Shown here piece by piece: positions 46,496 to 55,504 of a stretch of DNA of 64,000 nt. Under the pieces are notes generated by a model that was given only the letters and a program-made list of their open reading frames with translations, was not told the DNA's origin and did not search any database. The stretch's first letter is position 1. Each line of letters opens with the position of its first letter. Position numbers and translations under genes: made by a program. This DNA comes from Fictibacillus norfolkensis (GTDB taxonomy: Bacteria; Bacillota; Bacilli; Bacillales; Fictibacillaceae), in assembly GCF_014836645.1 (NCBI RefSeq), contig NZ_JACSQM010000001.1, positions 828,282-892,281 of the forward strand. Reading direction: 5' to 3'.

Positions 46496-47200
46496 ATGAT
46501 GAAATATACCATTGAGCCACTTGGCGATAACAGCATGATCATTGAACTCGGACAAGATATGAGCCATGAGATCCAGCAAAAAGTCAAAAAAGTCTCCTCA
46601 TTCTTTGAAGAGAATAGGTTTGATTGGGTAATTGAAACAGTTCCTGGTTTTACGACTGTGGCTGTTTTTTATGATCCTTTGAAGATCAAGACGAAGACAC
46701 TTCCTTATGATGAAGTATGCGCATTTTTGGAACCGCTTTTAGAAAAATTAGAGGTTGACGGTGACGCTGAACCTCGTGTGGTAGAGATTCCCGTCTGTTA
46801 CGGCGGTGAGTTTGGTCCTGATTTAGAGGAAGTCGCGAATCATAACGGACTAACGGTTGACGAAGTGATTGATATCCATTCAAATGGTGAATACACCGTT
46901 TATATGATTGGGTTCGCCCCTGGATTTCCGTATATTGGTGGCATGAGTGAAAGAATTGCAGCACCGAGAAGAAGTAATCCGAGACTGAAGATTCCAGCCG
47001 GTTCTGTTGGAATCGCGGGCAAACAGACAGGCGTGTATCCGATTGAAACACCTGGCGGATGGCAGCTGATCGGCAAAACACCCCAAAAGCTATTTACTCC
47101 TGATGGTGATACGCCTTCCCTGCTTCAAGCCGGTGATCAGATCAAGTTTGTTCCGATCTCAGAAGAAGAGTTTCAAAAAATAGAGGAGGACGCGAAATGA
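46496..47200 (+). CDS. pxpB: 5-oxoprolinase subunit PxpB (KipI type)
   Basis: A 234-aa protein of the KipI/PxpB family: VPGFTTVAVFYDP, VCYGGEFGPDL, YTVYMIGFAPGFPYIGGM, and PAGSVGIAGKQTGVYPIETPGGWQLIG in two halves. With PxpA and PxpC it forms the ATP-dependent 5-oxoprolinase that opens pyroglutamate to glutamate; KipI also inhibits sporulation kinase KinA in B. subtilis. Start after AGGAG; 4-bp overlap with pxpC. Confidence 0.94.
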   Translation: MMKYTIEPLGDNSMIIELGQDMSHEIQQKVKKVSSFFEENRFDWVIETVPGFTTVAVFYDPLKIKTKTLPYDEVCAFLEPLLEKLEVDGDAEPRVVEIPVCYGGEFGPDLEEVANHNGLTVDEVIDIHSNGEYTVYMIGFAPGFPYIGGMSERIAAPRRSNPRLKIPAGSVGIAGKQTGVYPIETPGGWQLIGKTPQKLFTPDGDTPSLLQAGDQIKFVPISEEEFQKIEEDAK

Positions 47201-48210
47201 TTAAGATTACAAAGCCTGGCCTCCTAACGAGTGTTCAAGATCTAGGCCGTTACGGATTTCAAAAATATGGCGTGATCACGAGTGGTGTCATGGACACGAC
47301 CGCTCATCGGATAGCAAATTCTTTAGTTGGAAATGCTGAGAATGAAGCAACATTAGAACTCACGTTGCTCGGACCTGATATGGAGTTTAGAGAAGACACG
47401 CTGATTTCGATCTGCGGCGGCAATCTTTCTCCTTCTATTGACGGGAAACCCGTGAAGTTATGGCGCTCAGTGTTGGTGTCGGCTGGCAGCAAGCTGAAAT
47501 TCGGCGGCTGTAAAACGGGATGTCGTGCATATCTCGCTGTTGCGGGCGGTTTTGATGTTCCAGAAGTGATGAACAGCAAATCTACATACTTACGAGCAGG
47601 AATCGGAGGACATAACGGAAAAGCTCTGCAGAATGATGATGAGCTTTCTTTGGGCAAGCCGAGTGAACTTTCCGAAAAAATAGCAAAAGTTTTAGCGGCA
47701 CAGTTCGGAGAGAATAAATTCGTGGAGATGCAGTGGACGATCTCTTCTGATTTTATCGCGTCTTCTGCTTCTAAACCGCTAGTTCGAGTCATAAAAGGGA
47801 GACAATACGACTGGTTCACAATAGAAAGTCAGATGAAGCTTTTTACCGAACACTTCGAAGTTACATCACAGTCAGACCGGATGGGTTACCGTTTAAAAGG
47901 ACCTGAGCTTGCTCTCGAAGAGAAACAAGAGATGCTTTCTGAAGCTGTGAGCTTTGGAACGATTCAAGTTCCATCAGAAGGCAATCCGATCGTACTGCTC
48001 GCTGACCGCCAAACTACCGGAGGATACCCAAAGATCGGACAGATTGCCACGGTTGATCTTTCAATCATGGCGCAGCTGAAGCCTGGAGACAAAGTACAAT
48101 TCGTCGAAGTTTCACACGAAGTGGCCCAACAACTCTACTTAGATCGAGAAAAGAAATTGCATCAGTTAAAACAAGGAATCGCACTTAAAATACGACAAGA
48201 AACGAAGTAA
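47197..48210 (+). CDS. pxpC: 5-oxoprolinase subunit PxpC (KipA type, biotin-dependent carboxyltransferase-like)
   Basis: A 337-aa protein: TKPGLLTSVQDLGRYGFQKYGV, RIANSLVGNAENEATLELTL, CRAYLAVAGGFDVPEVMNS, FTEHFEVTSQSDRMGYRLKG, LLADRQTTGGYPKIGQI, all typical of the KipA family. Partner of PxpB. In this cluster pxpA (YcsF/LamB family) is missing from the window. Confidence 0.94.
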   Translation: MIKITKPGLLTSVQDLGRYGFQKYGVITSGVMDTTAHRIANSLVGNAENEATLELTLLGPDMEFREDTLISICGGNLSPSIDGKPVKLWRSVLVSAGSKLKFGGCKTGCRAYLAVAGGFDVPEVMNSKSTYLRAGIGGHNGKALQNDDELSLGKPSELSEKIAKVLAAQFGENKFVEMQWTISSDFIASSASKPLVRVIKGRQYDWFTIESQMKLFTEHFEVTSQSDRMGYRLKGPELALEEKQEMLSEAVSFGTIQVPSEGNPIVLLADRQTTGGYPKIGQIATVDLSIMAQLKPGDKVQFVEVSHEVAQQLYLDREKKLHQLKQGIALKIRQETK

Positions 48211-48225
48211 TTTAGGAGGTAAGTT

Positions 48226-49416
48226 ATGAAGAAAGAGTCAAAAGCAAGTATTCTGCTAGGAGCCGCGTTCTTGATGGCAACATCAGCGATTGGGCCAGGG
48301 TTTTTAACACAGACGACACACTTCACGTCCATTCTTGCTGCAAGTTTTGGTTTTGTCATTTTAACATCCATCATTATTGATATCGGTGCGCAGATGAATG
48401 TATGGCGAATTATCGCTGTATCTGAAAAACGAGCACAAGATATCGCGAACGCCGTACTTCCGGGCTTAGGTGTATTCCTAGCTGTATTGATTGTTATTGG
48501 AGGACTTGCGTTTAACATCGGAAATATAGCTGGTGCTGGTCTTGGTTTAAACGTATTGTTCGGTGTGTCTCCTACAATGGGAGCTGTACTCAGCGGTATC
48601 GTTGCCATCTTAGTATTCGTTGTACGTGAAGCTGGAAAAGCGATGGACCGCTTCACACAAGTTGCCGGTTTCGTCATGATCGCATTGACTGTATATGTGA
48701 TGTTCACAGCACAGCCTCCTGTTGGAGAGGCGGTTGTTAAAACCTTCGCACCTGACACGATTGATATTTTAGCAATCGTTACGCTAGTCGGTGGAACAGT
48801 TGGTGGATATATTACGTTTGCCGGAGCACACAGATTGCTTGATGCAGGTATTAAAGGGAAAGAAAGCCTAGGTGAAGTAACAAAAGGTTCGATCTCGGCA
48901 ATCGGAATCGCGTCTATCATGCGTATTTTCCTATTTTTAGCGGCACTTGGAGTCGTGTCTCAAGGACTTGCACTTGATCCTAAAAACCCTCCTGCTTCTG
49001 TATTCCAGTTAGCTGCCGGAAACATTGGTTACAAAATGTTCGGTGTCGTTATGTGGGCCGCTGCCATCACGTCTGTTGTTGGTGCAGCGTATACGTCCGT
49101 TTCATTTATCCGTACGTTGAATGCAACACTTGAAAAATACCACAAATGGATCATCATCGGATTTATCGCCATTTCGACCATTGTCTTCGCGCTCGTTGGA
49201 AAACCAGTTGCGATCCTAATTCTAGTAGGTGCTTTAAACGGACTCATTTTACCAATCTCACTTGGTGTGATGCTGATTGCGGCATACAAGCCTAAGATTG
49301 TCGGAGACTACAAACATCCGATGTGGATGACGGTCTTTGGCATCGTGATCGTTCTGATGATGGCCGCAATGAGTGTTTACACGATGTACACAGAAGTTCC
49401 GAAACTTTTCGCATAA
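48226..49416 (+). CDS. NRAMP-type transporter (YcsG-like)
   Basis: A 396-aa membrane protein with about 11 hydrophobic segments. The first segment contains SAIGPGFLTQTTHFTSIL, matching the NRAMP DPGN-type helix region but with divergent metal-site residues, as in B. subtilis YcsG of the ycsF-ycsG-ycsI-kip cluster. Start after AGGAGG. I infer uptake of oxoproline or a related metabolite or a divalent metal; the substrate is unknown. Confidence 0.85.
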   Translation: MKKESKASILLGAAFLMATSAIGPGFLTQTTHFTSILAASFGFVILTSIIIDIGAQMNVWRIIAVSEKRAQDIANAVLPGLGVFLAVLIVIGGLAFNIGNIAGAGLGLNVLFGVSPTMGAVLSGIVAILVFVVREAGKAMDRFTQVAGFVMIALTVYVMFTAQPPVGEAVVKTFAPDTIDILAIVTLVGGTVGGYITFAGAHRLLDAGIKGKESLGEVTKGSISAIGIASIMRIFLFLAALGVVSQGLALDPKNPPASVFQLAAGNIGYKMFGVVMWAAAITSVVGAAYTSVSFIRTLNATLEKYHKWIIIGFIAISTIVFALVGKPVAILILVGALNGLILPISLGVMLIAAYKPKIVGDYKHPMWMTVFGIVIVLMMAAMSVYTMYTEVPKLFA

Positions 49417-49443
49417 ATACTACTATATAAAGGGGAGCTTGTT

Positions 49444-50235
49444 ATGAACGCACTAGACCGTTTAACTCCAGTTGAAGCTCGTGAACTGATACGCCGCGGT
49501 GAGTGGAGAAAGCCGACAAGCGGACTCGCAAACGGCTTTACGCAAGGAAATCTTGTGGTGTTGCCGAAAGATCTGGCGTTTGAGTTCCTCCTGTTCTGTC
49601 AACGAAATCCGAAGCCTTGTCCAGTGCTTGATGTAACAGAACCAGGTTCCGCTGTTCTAGCCTTAGTTGCACCGAACGCTGACCTAAGGGTGGATATACC
49701 GAAGTATAACGTCTATCGTCACGGCGAACTCGTTGAAGAGTGTACCGATATTACTTCGCTATGGAATGAAGACATGGTCGGCTTCCTGCTGGGATGCAGC
49801 TTTACGTTCGAGCATGCGCTGATGAATAATGGGATTCCTGTTCGACACATCGAGCGCGGCTGCAACGTTCCCATGTTTAAAACAAACATAGAATGCGTGA
49901 AAGCTGGACGTTTCGAAGGTCCGATGGTCGTGAGTATGCGTCCAGTTCCAGAAAAAGATGTCGTTCGAGCGGTTCAGGTAACAAGCCGCTTCCCTTCTGT
50001 TCACGGAGCTCCGGTTCATATCGGTAATCCAGAAGCTATTGGTGTCTCTGATCTATATCAGCCAGATTTCGGTGACCCTGTACAGATTCATGACGGTGAA
50101 GTTCCTGTGTTTTGGGCCTGTGGGGTAACACCTCAAGCCGTCGCGATGCATGTAAAACCTGAGATCATGATCACCCACGCTCCCGGTCATATGTTTATTA
50201 CCGACGTTCGTGATGAAAAGTATGGTGTTTTGTAA
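49444..50235 (+). CDS. Putative hydro-lyase / D-glutamate cyclase family protein (YcsI-like, DUF1445)
   Basis: A 263-aa protein with the DUF1445 pattern: ARELIRRGEWRKPTSGLANG, QGNLVVLPKDLAFEFLLFCQRNPKPCP, FLLGCSFTFEHALM, ERGCNVPMFKTNIEC, GPMVVSMRP, VFWACGVTPQAVAM. A mammalian relative is D-glutamate cyclase, producing 5-oxo-D-proline, which fits an oxoproline operon. Start after GGGGAGC. Last gene of the + strand operon. Confidence 0.9.
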   Translation: MNALDRLTPVEARELIRRGEWRKPTSGLANGFTQGNLVVLPKDLAFEFLLFCQRNPKPCPVLDVTEPGSAVLALVAPNADLRVDIPKYNVYRHGELVEECTDITSLWNEDMVGFLLGCSFTFEHALMNNGIPVRHIERGCNVPMFKTNIECVKAGRFEGPMVVSMRPVPEKDVVRAVQVTSRFPSVHGAPVHIGNPEAIGVSDLYQPDFGDPVQIHDGEVPVFWACGVTPQAVAMHVKPEIMITHAPGHMFITDVRDEKYGVL

Positions 50236-50257
50236 GGTGAGATTGTTAAATGAGGAG

Positions 50258-50286
50258 AGAATCTGCTTTTGTAGATTCTTTTTTTC
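50258..50286 (+). terminator. Terminator of the pxp/ycs operon
   Basis: Stem agaatct / agattct with an 8-nt loop, followed by seven T, 23 bp after the ycsI stop. Confidence 0.75.
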
Positions 50287-50341
50287 TTTTTTAGAGAGCT
50301 TTTTTAGGTGTGAGGATGACTATTTAGGTACGAAATTTGTT

Positions 50342-50491
50342 CCTAGCGGTGGTGGCGAGCGTTTTATCGGTGAAAAGAGAGCGATCATCGGTGCTCGCAG
50401 TAACGTTACCGGTGAATACGTTGCTTTTACCGGTGGAACTAAGCACATTAGCGGCGAACATGTAACAAATATAAAAACGCGTACCGTAAAA
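50342..50491 (+). repeat. 21-nt periodic intergenic element, subtype A, copy 7
   Basis: Inverted relative to copies 1-6. Units of exactly 21 nt start at 50342, 50363, 50384, 50405, 50426 and 50447, each beginning with a core like ttaccggtg/ttatcggtg, then the conserved end ... ataaaaacgcgtaccgtaaaa. The + strand heptad frame is open (FTGGTKH ISGEHVT NIKTRTVK pattern). It lies between convergent ycsI and yihY genes. Confidence 0.9.
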
Positions 50492-50520
50492 TTCCCATCT
50501 GAATGAGTAAACTGTCTGAA

Positions 50521-50560
50521 TTGTCTGGGGTCTGACCCGGGGTCAGACCCCAAACAATTT
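50521..50560. repeat. Near-perfect inverted repeat ggggtctgacc/ggtcagacccc
   Basis: ttgtctggggtctgaccc and its complement are separated by 2-3 bases, giving an 18-bp arm. The ggggtctgacccc motif recurs in many bacterial intergenes. It could form a cruciform or a terminator-like hairpin without T-tail. Confidence 0.75.
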
Positions 50561-50580
50561 CACACATTCATTCCACCCAC

Positions 50581-50612
50581 AAAAAAGACTAATCCCTTCT
50601 TGGAATCAGCCT
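50581..50612 (-). terminator. Terminator of the YihY gene
   Basis: An 11-bp stem with wobble pairs (aggctgattcc / gggattagtct) and a T-run on the minus strand. Confidence 0.8.
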
Positions 50613-50634
50613 CCAAAACTTACATCTATTCACT

Positions 50635-51435
50635 TTACGTTGGGTGCACCACCGTATTCAGCAACCCACCAAGGATAATAATCATCGCAGACAGATAGAA
50701 CCATAACATCAATACGACGAGACCTGCAACTTGCCCGTACAGCGCGGAATAGTTGCTTCCACTCACGTACGTAGCGAAGCCCATCGAAACGAGCTGCCAG
50801 CCGATCGTCGCAAAAAATGCCCCTGGGAGTACTTTACGAAACCCAAGCTTGATGCTCGGCGCAAATGAGTACAGGACGATAAAAAACAGCAGCAGAAATA
50901 CGGTTCCGATCCCCCACTGCACAATGATCCATAGCTTTTGGAACGCCATGTTCGAAAAGATACCCTCTAGATACACACGCAATATCTTTTCAAAAAGTGG
51001 AACAAAAACAGAAAAAAGTACGGCGATCATAAATCCGACTGTTAACAGTAAGCTTTCGAGAATTTGCTTTAGCATGTTCTCTTCATTTCTTACTTCATAT
51101 GCATCGTTCATGATACGCTTCATACTCTGAAAGCCCATCGATGAAAGCCACAATGTGACGATCAAACTAAACGACAAGAGGTTTCCTTCCTGTCTCATAA
51201 CGGTATACGATAATGTTTTTTCGATTAATGCATATGTGCTCTCTGGCGCATATGGCTGGACTAGCTCTAGAATATTTTCTTCTCTTAGTGGTAAATATGT
51301 CAGCAATGAATAAATGACGAGCAAAAATGGAAAGACCGACATTAAAAAATAATAGGCCATCTGTGCCGATAAGTCGTACACCCTCATCTTAAGGAATCGG
51401 TCACCTAGTTGATTTAGAACTTGAACGATATTCAT
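50635..51435 (-). CDS. YihY/virulence factor BrkB family membrane protein
   Basis: A 266-aa inner-membrane protein with six membrane segments. Family blocks: LSAQMAYYFLMSVFPFLLVIYSLL, MNDAYEVRNEEN, FIVLYSFAPSIKLGFRKVLPGAFFATIGWQL, SNYSALYGQVAGLVVLMLWFYLSAMIIILGG. Function unknown despite the RNase BN history. Start after GAGGTG. Monocistronic. Confidence 0.92.
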   Translation of the reverse strand: MNIVQVLNQLGDRFLKMRVYDLSAQMAYYFLMSVFPFLLVIYSLLTYLPLREENILELVQPYAPESTYALIEKTLSYTVMRQEGNLLSFSLIVTLWLSSMGFQSMKRIMNDAYEVRNEENMLKQILESLLLTVGFMIAVLFSVFVPLFEKILRVYLEGIFSNMAFQKLWIIVQWGIGTVFLLLFFIVLYSFAPSIKLGFRKVLPGAFFATIGWQLVSMGFATYVSGSNYSALYGQVAGLVVLMLWFYLSAMIIILGGLLNTVVHPT

Positions 51436-51610
51436 GTTGCAACACCTCTTCGCTTAAGCCAGTCCAGAAAAATAGTAATATAATATATACGCTAAAAGTT
51501 ATCCAATTAGATCACTTTTTTTGTAAAAAATTTCCTATGCAGAAAAATTTTCTGATGTAAGCTGACGGCTTAATGCTGCATCAATCACTCAGAAATTAGT
51601 AAAGCAAAAC

Positions 51611-51650
51611 ACAAAAAAATGCCCCTCATAAGCATGAGAGACATTTTTCC
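51611..51650. terminator. Terminator of the pyroglutamyl-peptidase-like gene
   Basis: A 12-bp stem (aatgcccctcat / atgagagacatt with G-U pairs) and a four-base loop, with seven T on the minus strand and a short T-run on the other. Confidence 0.85.
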
Positions 51651-51655
51651 TCAAT

Positions 51656-52948
51656 CTATTTTACCGCTCGAGCTGCGGCTTCCACGAGATCAACTGTTTG
51701 GTTCACTGTATTTCGGCGAAACTCCTTGAACTCCTCTGTGATGTATACGGATTTGTCTTCTGGGTAAAATTCTTGTGCCGCTATATGCAGATGTCCGCCT
51801 GGAATGTCGGTCGCACCAAGACCTAAGCGAACGCGATTCGAGCGGTACATGCTCTCGTTAGACAGATAGCTTCCGCCTCCACCCTCTTTTGCTTTAGAGC
51901 CCGGTGCTGGTCCATCTTCATTACAAACTGCTGGGTCTTCAAAGTTTGGCGGAAGCCATTCACATACTTTATCATTTCGGAAAACCGGCCACGGTCCCGT
52001 TTCAGCCGCAATCATCTCTTCATATGGAAGGGTGGTACCAATAAACTCCGGAAGCGGCTTTGGCATCGGCCAATGAGCTACAGGCGGTGTGACTTCTGCT
52101 CGTTCTTCGAGCTTGTTGTCAGCTCCCGTATGATAGCGTCCGGCATATCCTTCAATCGCCATCTTACGCGGACCGCCTTGACTGATCGTCATGATTAAGT
52201 CCACTTGTTTCGAGCCTTGCTTTAAAAATGGACCGAACGTATTCTCAACGATTCCTTCTTCAAAGTCATCCCATCGAACAGGGAAATTCGCCGCTTGTAT
52301 GACGGCTAGCCCATCACCTGTCCACACCCAACGTCCGTCGAGCTGCAGACCGCTTGCACCTGAAGGATTGGTTCTTCTAAATTCTTGTTCAAGGCGATAC
52401 GGATCGAATCCACTAACAAGGATCCGCTTCACTTTCTTGCTTTTTGGATAGTCGATCGTCGTAATGCCTCTCGATGTATATTCTAATGATTTCATTAACT
52501 TCCCGCGTTGTTCTTTCGTCACGTTAAATGCAGGATCCCATTGTCTAAGAGCACTCGTCATATGTAATCTTGCCCAGTAAAGCGGCCGGTCATCGTAGGA
52601 ATCAAGCTCACCTAGATCTGGTCTCTTTCCTTGAGCGCGGTCAACGGCTGTTTTCCATAGTGCTGTTCCATGCTTCTGTATCACTTTTTCAGCTTTCTCT
52701 GGAGTTCTTGCTGAACATAGATCTTTTTTAAAATGATCCACGTATGAGTTAAATTCACTTTCCTTCAATAGCTGTTGCGGAATCGGTTTGCCATCCTCAA
52801 TTCTTTGTTCTTCTGCTGTTAACACTACGTTCGAATCAAAACAGCTTGTCCCATTCTTAGCTTCTGCTGTTTCACCATTTTCAAAAATAACGACTCCGAG
52901 CAACAAAGCGCACGTCATTCCAATACTTCTTCCAAATGATATCTTCAC
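51656..52948 (-). CDS. Secreted pyroglutamyl-peptidase-like (C15-like) protein with Cys to Ser change
   Basis: A 430-aa exported protein: signal peptide 1-30, helical N-terminal region to about 160, then a C15-like domain from 174 (VKRILVSGFDPY, NPSGASGLQLDG). E266 in GGPRKMAIEGYAGRY matches the catalytic Glu of pyroglutamyl peptidase I and H388 in GGHLHIAA the catalytic His. The Cys position of the YVCNH-type motif aligns with S370 (SMYRSNRV). So it may be inactive, use Ser, or bind only. Ordinary Pcp is about 215 aa and cytoplasmic. Start is GTG after AAGGAG. The oxoproline genes are close by. Confidence 0.7.
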   Translation of the reverse strand: MKISFGRSIGMTCALLLGVVIFENGETAEAKNGTSCFDSNVVLTAEEQRIEDGKPIPQQLLKESEFNSYVDHFKKDLCSARTPEKAEKVIQKHGTALWKTAVDRAQGKRPDLGELDSYDDRPLYWARLHMTSALRQWDPAFNVTKEQRGKLMKSLEYTSRGITTIDYPKSKKVKRILVSGFDPYRLEQEFRRTNPSGASGLQLDGRWVWTGDGLAVIQAANFPVRWDDFEEGIVENTFGPFLKQGSKQVDLIMTISQGGPRKMAIEGYAGRYHTGADNKLEERAEVTPPVAHWPMPKPLPEFIGTTLPYEEMIAAETGPWPVFRNDKVCEWLPPNFEDPAVCNEDGPAPGSKAKEGGGGSYLSNESMYRSNRVRLGLGATDIPGGHLHIAAQEFYPEDKSVYITEEFKEFRRNTVNQTVDLVEAAARAVK

Positions 52949-53074
52949 GAAACCACTCCTTTTGTTCCTTATTGTAGAATAAAGACGAAATCATTTGAAT
53001 AGTATGAATTGTTTAATCCTGTATTATCCCGTCTAAAACAGCCATCCTACTACCCAGGTATAAATGAGTGTTTT

Positions 53075-53317
53075 TTATCTTCGGCTCACATTCAATACGA
53101 TGATCAACAGAATAAATGCGATTCTGATCATCCGGTCTTTTGCGACCACCTTCAGAAGTCCAATAAAAACGAGACCTAAAATAGGGCGTTCTTCTACTAA
53201 AAGAATCGTGATGATATCAACGAGCAGCAAGACTTCATCCAACTCAGCTAACTGTTCCTCACCCATACCCTCACCCGCTTTTTGATTAGTGTATGTTGGG
53301 AGTGAAGAGATGCTCAT
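53075..53317 (-). CDS. Possible small membrane protein
   Basis: An 80-aa frame, acidic in the first third (EQLAELDEV), then two hydrophobic stretches (LLLVDIITILLV, LGLVFIGLLKVV, IAFILLIIVLNV). No convincing ribosome site at the first ATG; the initial codons lie in an inverted repeat agatgc ... gcatct (53311-53332). I keep it as a low-confidence gene. The remaining gap 52949-53074 shows nothing I can name. Confidence 0.35.
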   Translation of the reverse strand: MSISSLPTYTNQKAGEGMGEEQLAELDEVLLLVDIITILLVEERPILGLVFIGLLKVVAKDRMIRIAFILLIIVLNVSRR

Positions 53318-53401
53318 TTTTTAAAAGCATCTTAATGTCATTTCCGTTGAAAATCCTGTAAGCTGTACACATCATAAAATGTTAGATGGGATTGAACGGC
53401 T

Positions 53402-54805
53402 ATGGAAACTGCACAAAATGTTAAACAATCGACGATCGTGGCATTACTGCTCGCTGGAACGTTTATTGCGATATTAAACCAAACACTCATGATCACCGCG
53501 ATACCGCCGATCATGAAAGAGATGAACATCACGGCGAACAGCGCTCAATGGCTGACAACCGTATTCATGCTCGTAAACGGGATCATGATTCCGGTCAGTG
53601 CGTTTTTGCTCGAACGATTCACAACACGTCAGCTGTTTATTTCTGCGATGAGTGTGTTCGCTGCAGGAACGCTCGTTGCAGGACTGGCGCCAAACTTTGA
53701 GACACTCTTACTCGGCAGAGTCATCCAATCCAGTGGAGCTGGGGTTATGCTGCCTCTTATGCAGACCGTATTTTTGATGATCTTCCCCGTGAACAAACGC
53801 GGATCAGCAATGGGGTTAGTCGGGCTCGTGATCTCATTCGCACCTGCTATCGGACCTGCTCTTTCAGGCTGGGTAACATCTCACTATTCATGGCGTATTC
53901 TTTTCTTCATCATCCTGCCGATCGCCATCATTGATATTATCGTGGCCTTTTTTGCGTTAAAAAATGTTACGGAAACATCAAAAACAAAAGTAGATGTAAC
54001 ATCGATCATTCTGTCATCGTTCGGTTTTGGAGGGTTGCTATACGGATTCACGTGTGCAGGAAATCTCGGCTGGACTGCACCAAGCACGCTGATTTGGCTC
54101 GTGATCGGTGTTGTTGCTCTTGTTTTATTCATCACACGACAACTGCGTTTAGCACATCCGATGCTCGAGTTCAGAGTGTTCGCAAACTCCATCTTCCCGC
54201 TTACGATCATCATCGGAATGATCACATTCTTAGGTCTGATCGGAGCGGAGACGATCATACCGCTATTCATGCAGAACATGAGAGACTTTACGGCGTTTGA
54301 AGCAGGTCTTGCACTCTTACCAGGTGCTCTCATCACTGGGCTTTTGTCACCGATTACGGGTAGGCTGTTCGATAAATTTGGCGCGCGCTGGCTGGCGATC
54401 ATCGGATTGACAATTATAACAGGATCATCCTTTGCGTTCGCCACTTTAAGTCCCGCTACATCTTTCACCTTTTTAACCGTCATGTACGGCGTGCGGATGT
54501 TTGGCCTTGCGATGGTTATGATGCCTGTGGCAACTGCTGGACTCAACCGACTTCCGAAGCGATTGATCCCGCACGGAGCGGCAATGGATAATACCATGAA
54601 AATGATCGCAGCATCAGTAGGTACTGCCATTTTAGTAACGGTCATGACAACTACCGCTGAAACGGCGGGAGCGCGTCCTGAAATCACACACCCTGATATG
54701 TATGGCGCGAACATGGCGTTTATCGTCGTATCCGTATTATCTTTGATCGGTCTTGTGACCTCCTTCTTTATAAAAGAAAAACAACCAGAAACAGAGGGCA
54801 GCTGA
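53402..54805 (+). CDS. MFS multidrug exporter, DHA2 (EmrB/QacA, LmrB-like) family
   Basis: A 467-aa transporter with 14 predicted membrane segments. DHA2 hallmarks: LNQTLMITAIPPIMKEM in segment 1, WLTTVFMLVNGIMIP, GRVIQSSGAGVMLPLMQTV, and motif C GLVGLVISFAPAIGPALSGW. Close to the B. subtilis LmrB/Mdr group; proton-driven export of hydrophobic toxins or drugs. The ribosome site is weak (GATGGGA). No TetR-type regulator adjacent. Confidence 0.9.
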   Translation: METAQNVKQSTIVALLLAGTFIAILNQTLMITAIPPIMKEMNITANSAQWLTTVFMLVNGIMIPVSAFLLERFTTRQLFISAMSVFAAGTLVAGLAPNFETLLLGRVIQSSGAGVMLPLMQTVFLMIFPVNKRGSAMGLVGLVISFAPAIGPALSGWVTSHYSWRILFFIILPIAIIDIIVAFFALKNVTETSKTKVDVTSIILSSFGFGGLLYGFTCAGNLGWTAPSTLIWLVIGVVALVLFITRQLRLAHPMLEFRVFANSIFPLTIIIGMITFLGLIGAETIIPLFMQNMRDFTAFEAGLALLPGALITGLLSPITGRLFDKFGARWLAIIGLTIITGSSFAFATLSPATSFTFLTVMYGVRMFGLAMVMMPVATAGLNRLPKRLIPHGAAMDNTMKMIAASVGTAILVTVMTTTAETAGARPEITHPDMYGANMAFIVVSVLSLIGLVTSFFIKEKQPETEGS

Positions 54806-54822
54806 TTATAGCTGCCCTTTTG
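54795..54822 (+). terminator. Terminator of the MFS gene
   Basis: A 9-bp stem (agggcagct / agctgccct) with a 6-nt loop and T-tail, overlapping the stop codon. Confidence 0.9.
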
Positions 54823-54946
54823 TAAATTTGGTCTATAATAGCTCGATTGTTCGTGACAAGTCTATTAGATTAAGTAATACTAAAGATAAAGCTTTAACGT
54901 TTTAACATTTCAATACATATATCTTTTAAATTAGGAGGTTACCATC

Positions 54947-55399
54947 TTGAATCAGATTCAACACACGTTAGCCAAAGCACTCATAGATGAGGCACCTGCG
55001 TTGGCTGAGCAGATACTCACACTACGGTTTAAGAAATACCCAATAAAAGATAAACAGCTGTTTGATCGTCAGTCGTCGACCGATTACATTATGAAATTAG
55101 TCCAGCTCATCGGCAGCTCACTCGTGCTGTCACCGTCCGCAAGAGAGGATGGATTAAAAGTTTGGGCGATCCAAACCGCTCGCTATGCGCTCGAATACGG
55201 TCAATCATTGGATGTTGCGATGCAATCAACGCTATTTATTCGCAGTGAGATTCTTCGAGTGATTGAACGTCTAGCAGAACAAGAAGAAACAAGCGTAAAA
55301 GAAGTGATATTTATCATTCAAGAGATAAATCAGATGCTCGATCTATGCTTTCAGGTGTTCACCGAAACCTATATGGAGAGTATCTTAGAAGCGATGTAA
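54947..55399 (+). CDS. Single-domain helical sensor-like protein (RsbRD N-terminal type)
   Basis: A 150-aa all-helical soluble protein. The segment VWAIQTARYALEYGQSLDV ... FIRSEILRVIE parallels KKWADAFGQRS ... PLDYALHFIFESRVIVSGIL in the histidine kinase encoded next, so it is a stand-alone version of that sensor domain. The pattern resembles N-terminal domains of RsbR-type stressosome proteins (RsbRD_N), though identity is modest. Start after AGGAGG (TTG at 54947); own terminator. I infer a signalling accessory for the kinase or a SigB-related input. Confidence 0.6.
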   Translation: MNQIQHTLAKALIDEAPALAEQILTLRFKKYPIKDKQLFDRQSSTDYIMKLVQLIGSSLVLSPSAREDGLKVWAIQTARYALEYGQSLDVAMQSTLFIRSEILRVIERLAEQEETSVKEVIFIIQEINQMLDLCFQVFTETYMESILEAM

Positions 55400-55410
55400 T
55401 AAGCTGCAGC

Positions 55411-55440
55411 GACACTTGATCATTAGATCGAGTGTCTTTT
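55411..55440 (+). terminator. Terminator of the sensor-like gene
   Basis: An 11-bp stem (gacacttgatc / gatcgagtgtc) followed by eight T. Confidence 0.9.
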
Positions 55441-55504
55441 TTTTGTACTTTCATAATTTTTTATTTCTTCTTTAATTATTGTTGCTTTTAAACATCATTG
55501 AAAA

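Noticed and set aside
48162..48920. 252-aa frame on the minus strand
   Set aside because: Antisense shadow of the NRAMP-type transporter gene; composition is that of a reversed membrane protein.
50210..50506. 98-aa frame on the plus strand over the ycsI end and copy 7
   Set aside because: It begins inside ycsI, runs through its terminator and then reads the repeat units.
53884..54714. 276-aa frame on the minus strand
   Set aside because: Antisense shadow of the MFS exporter gene.
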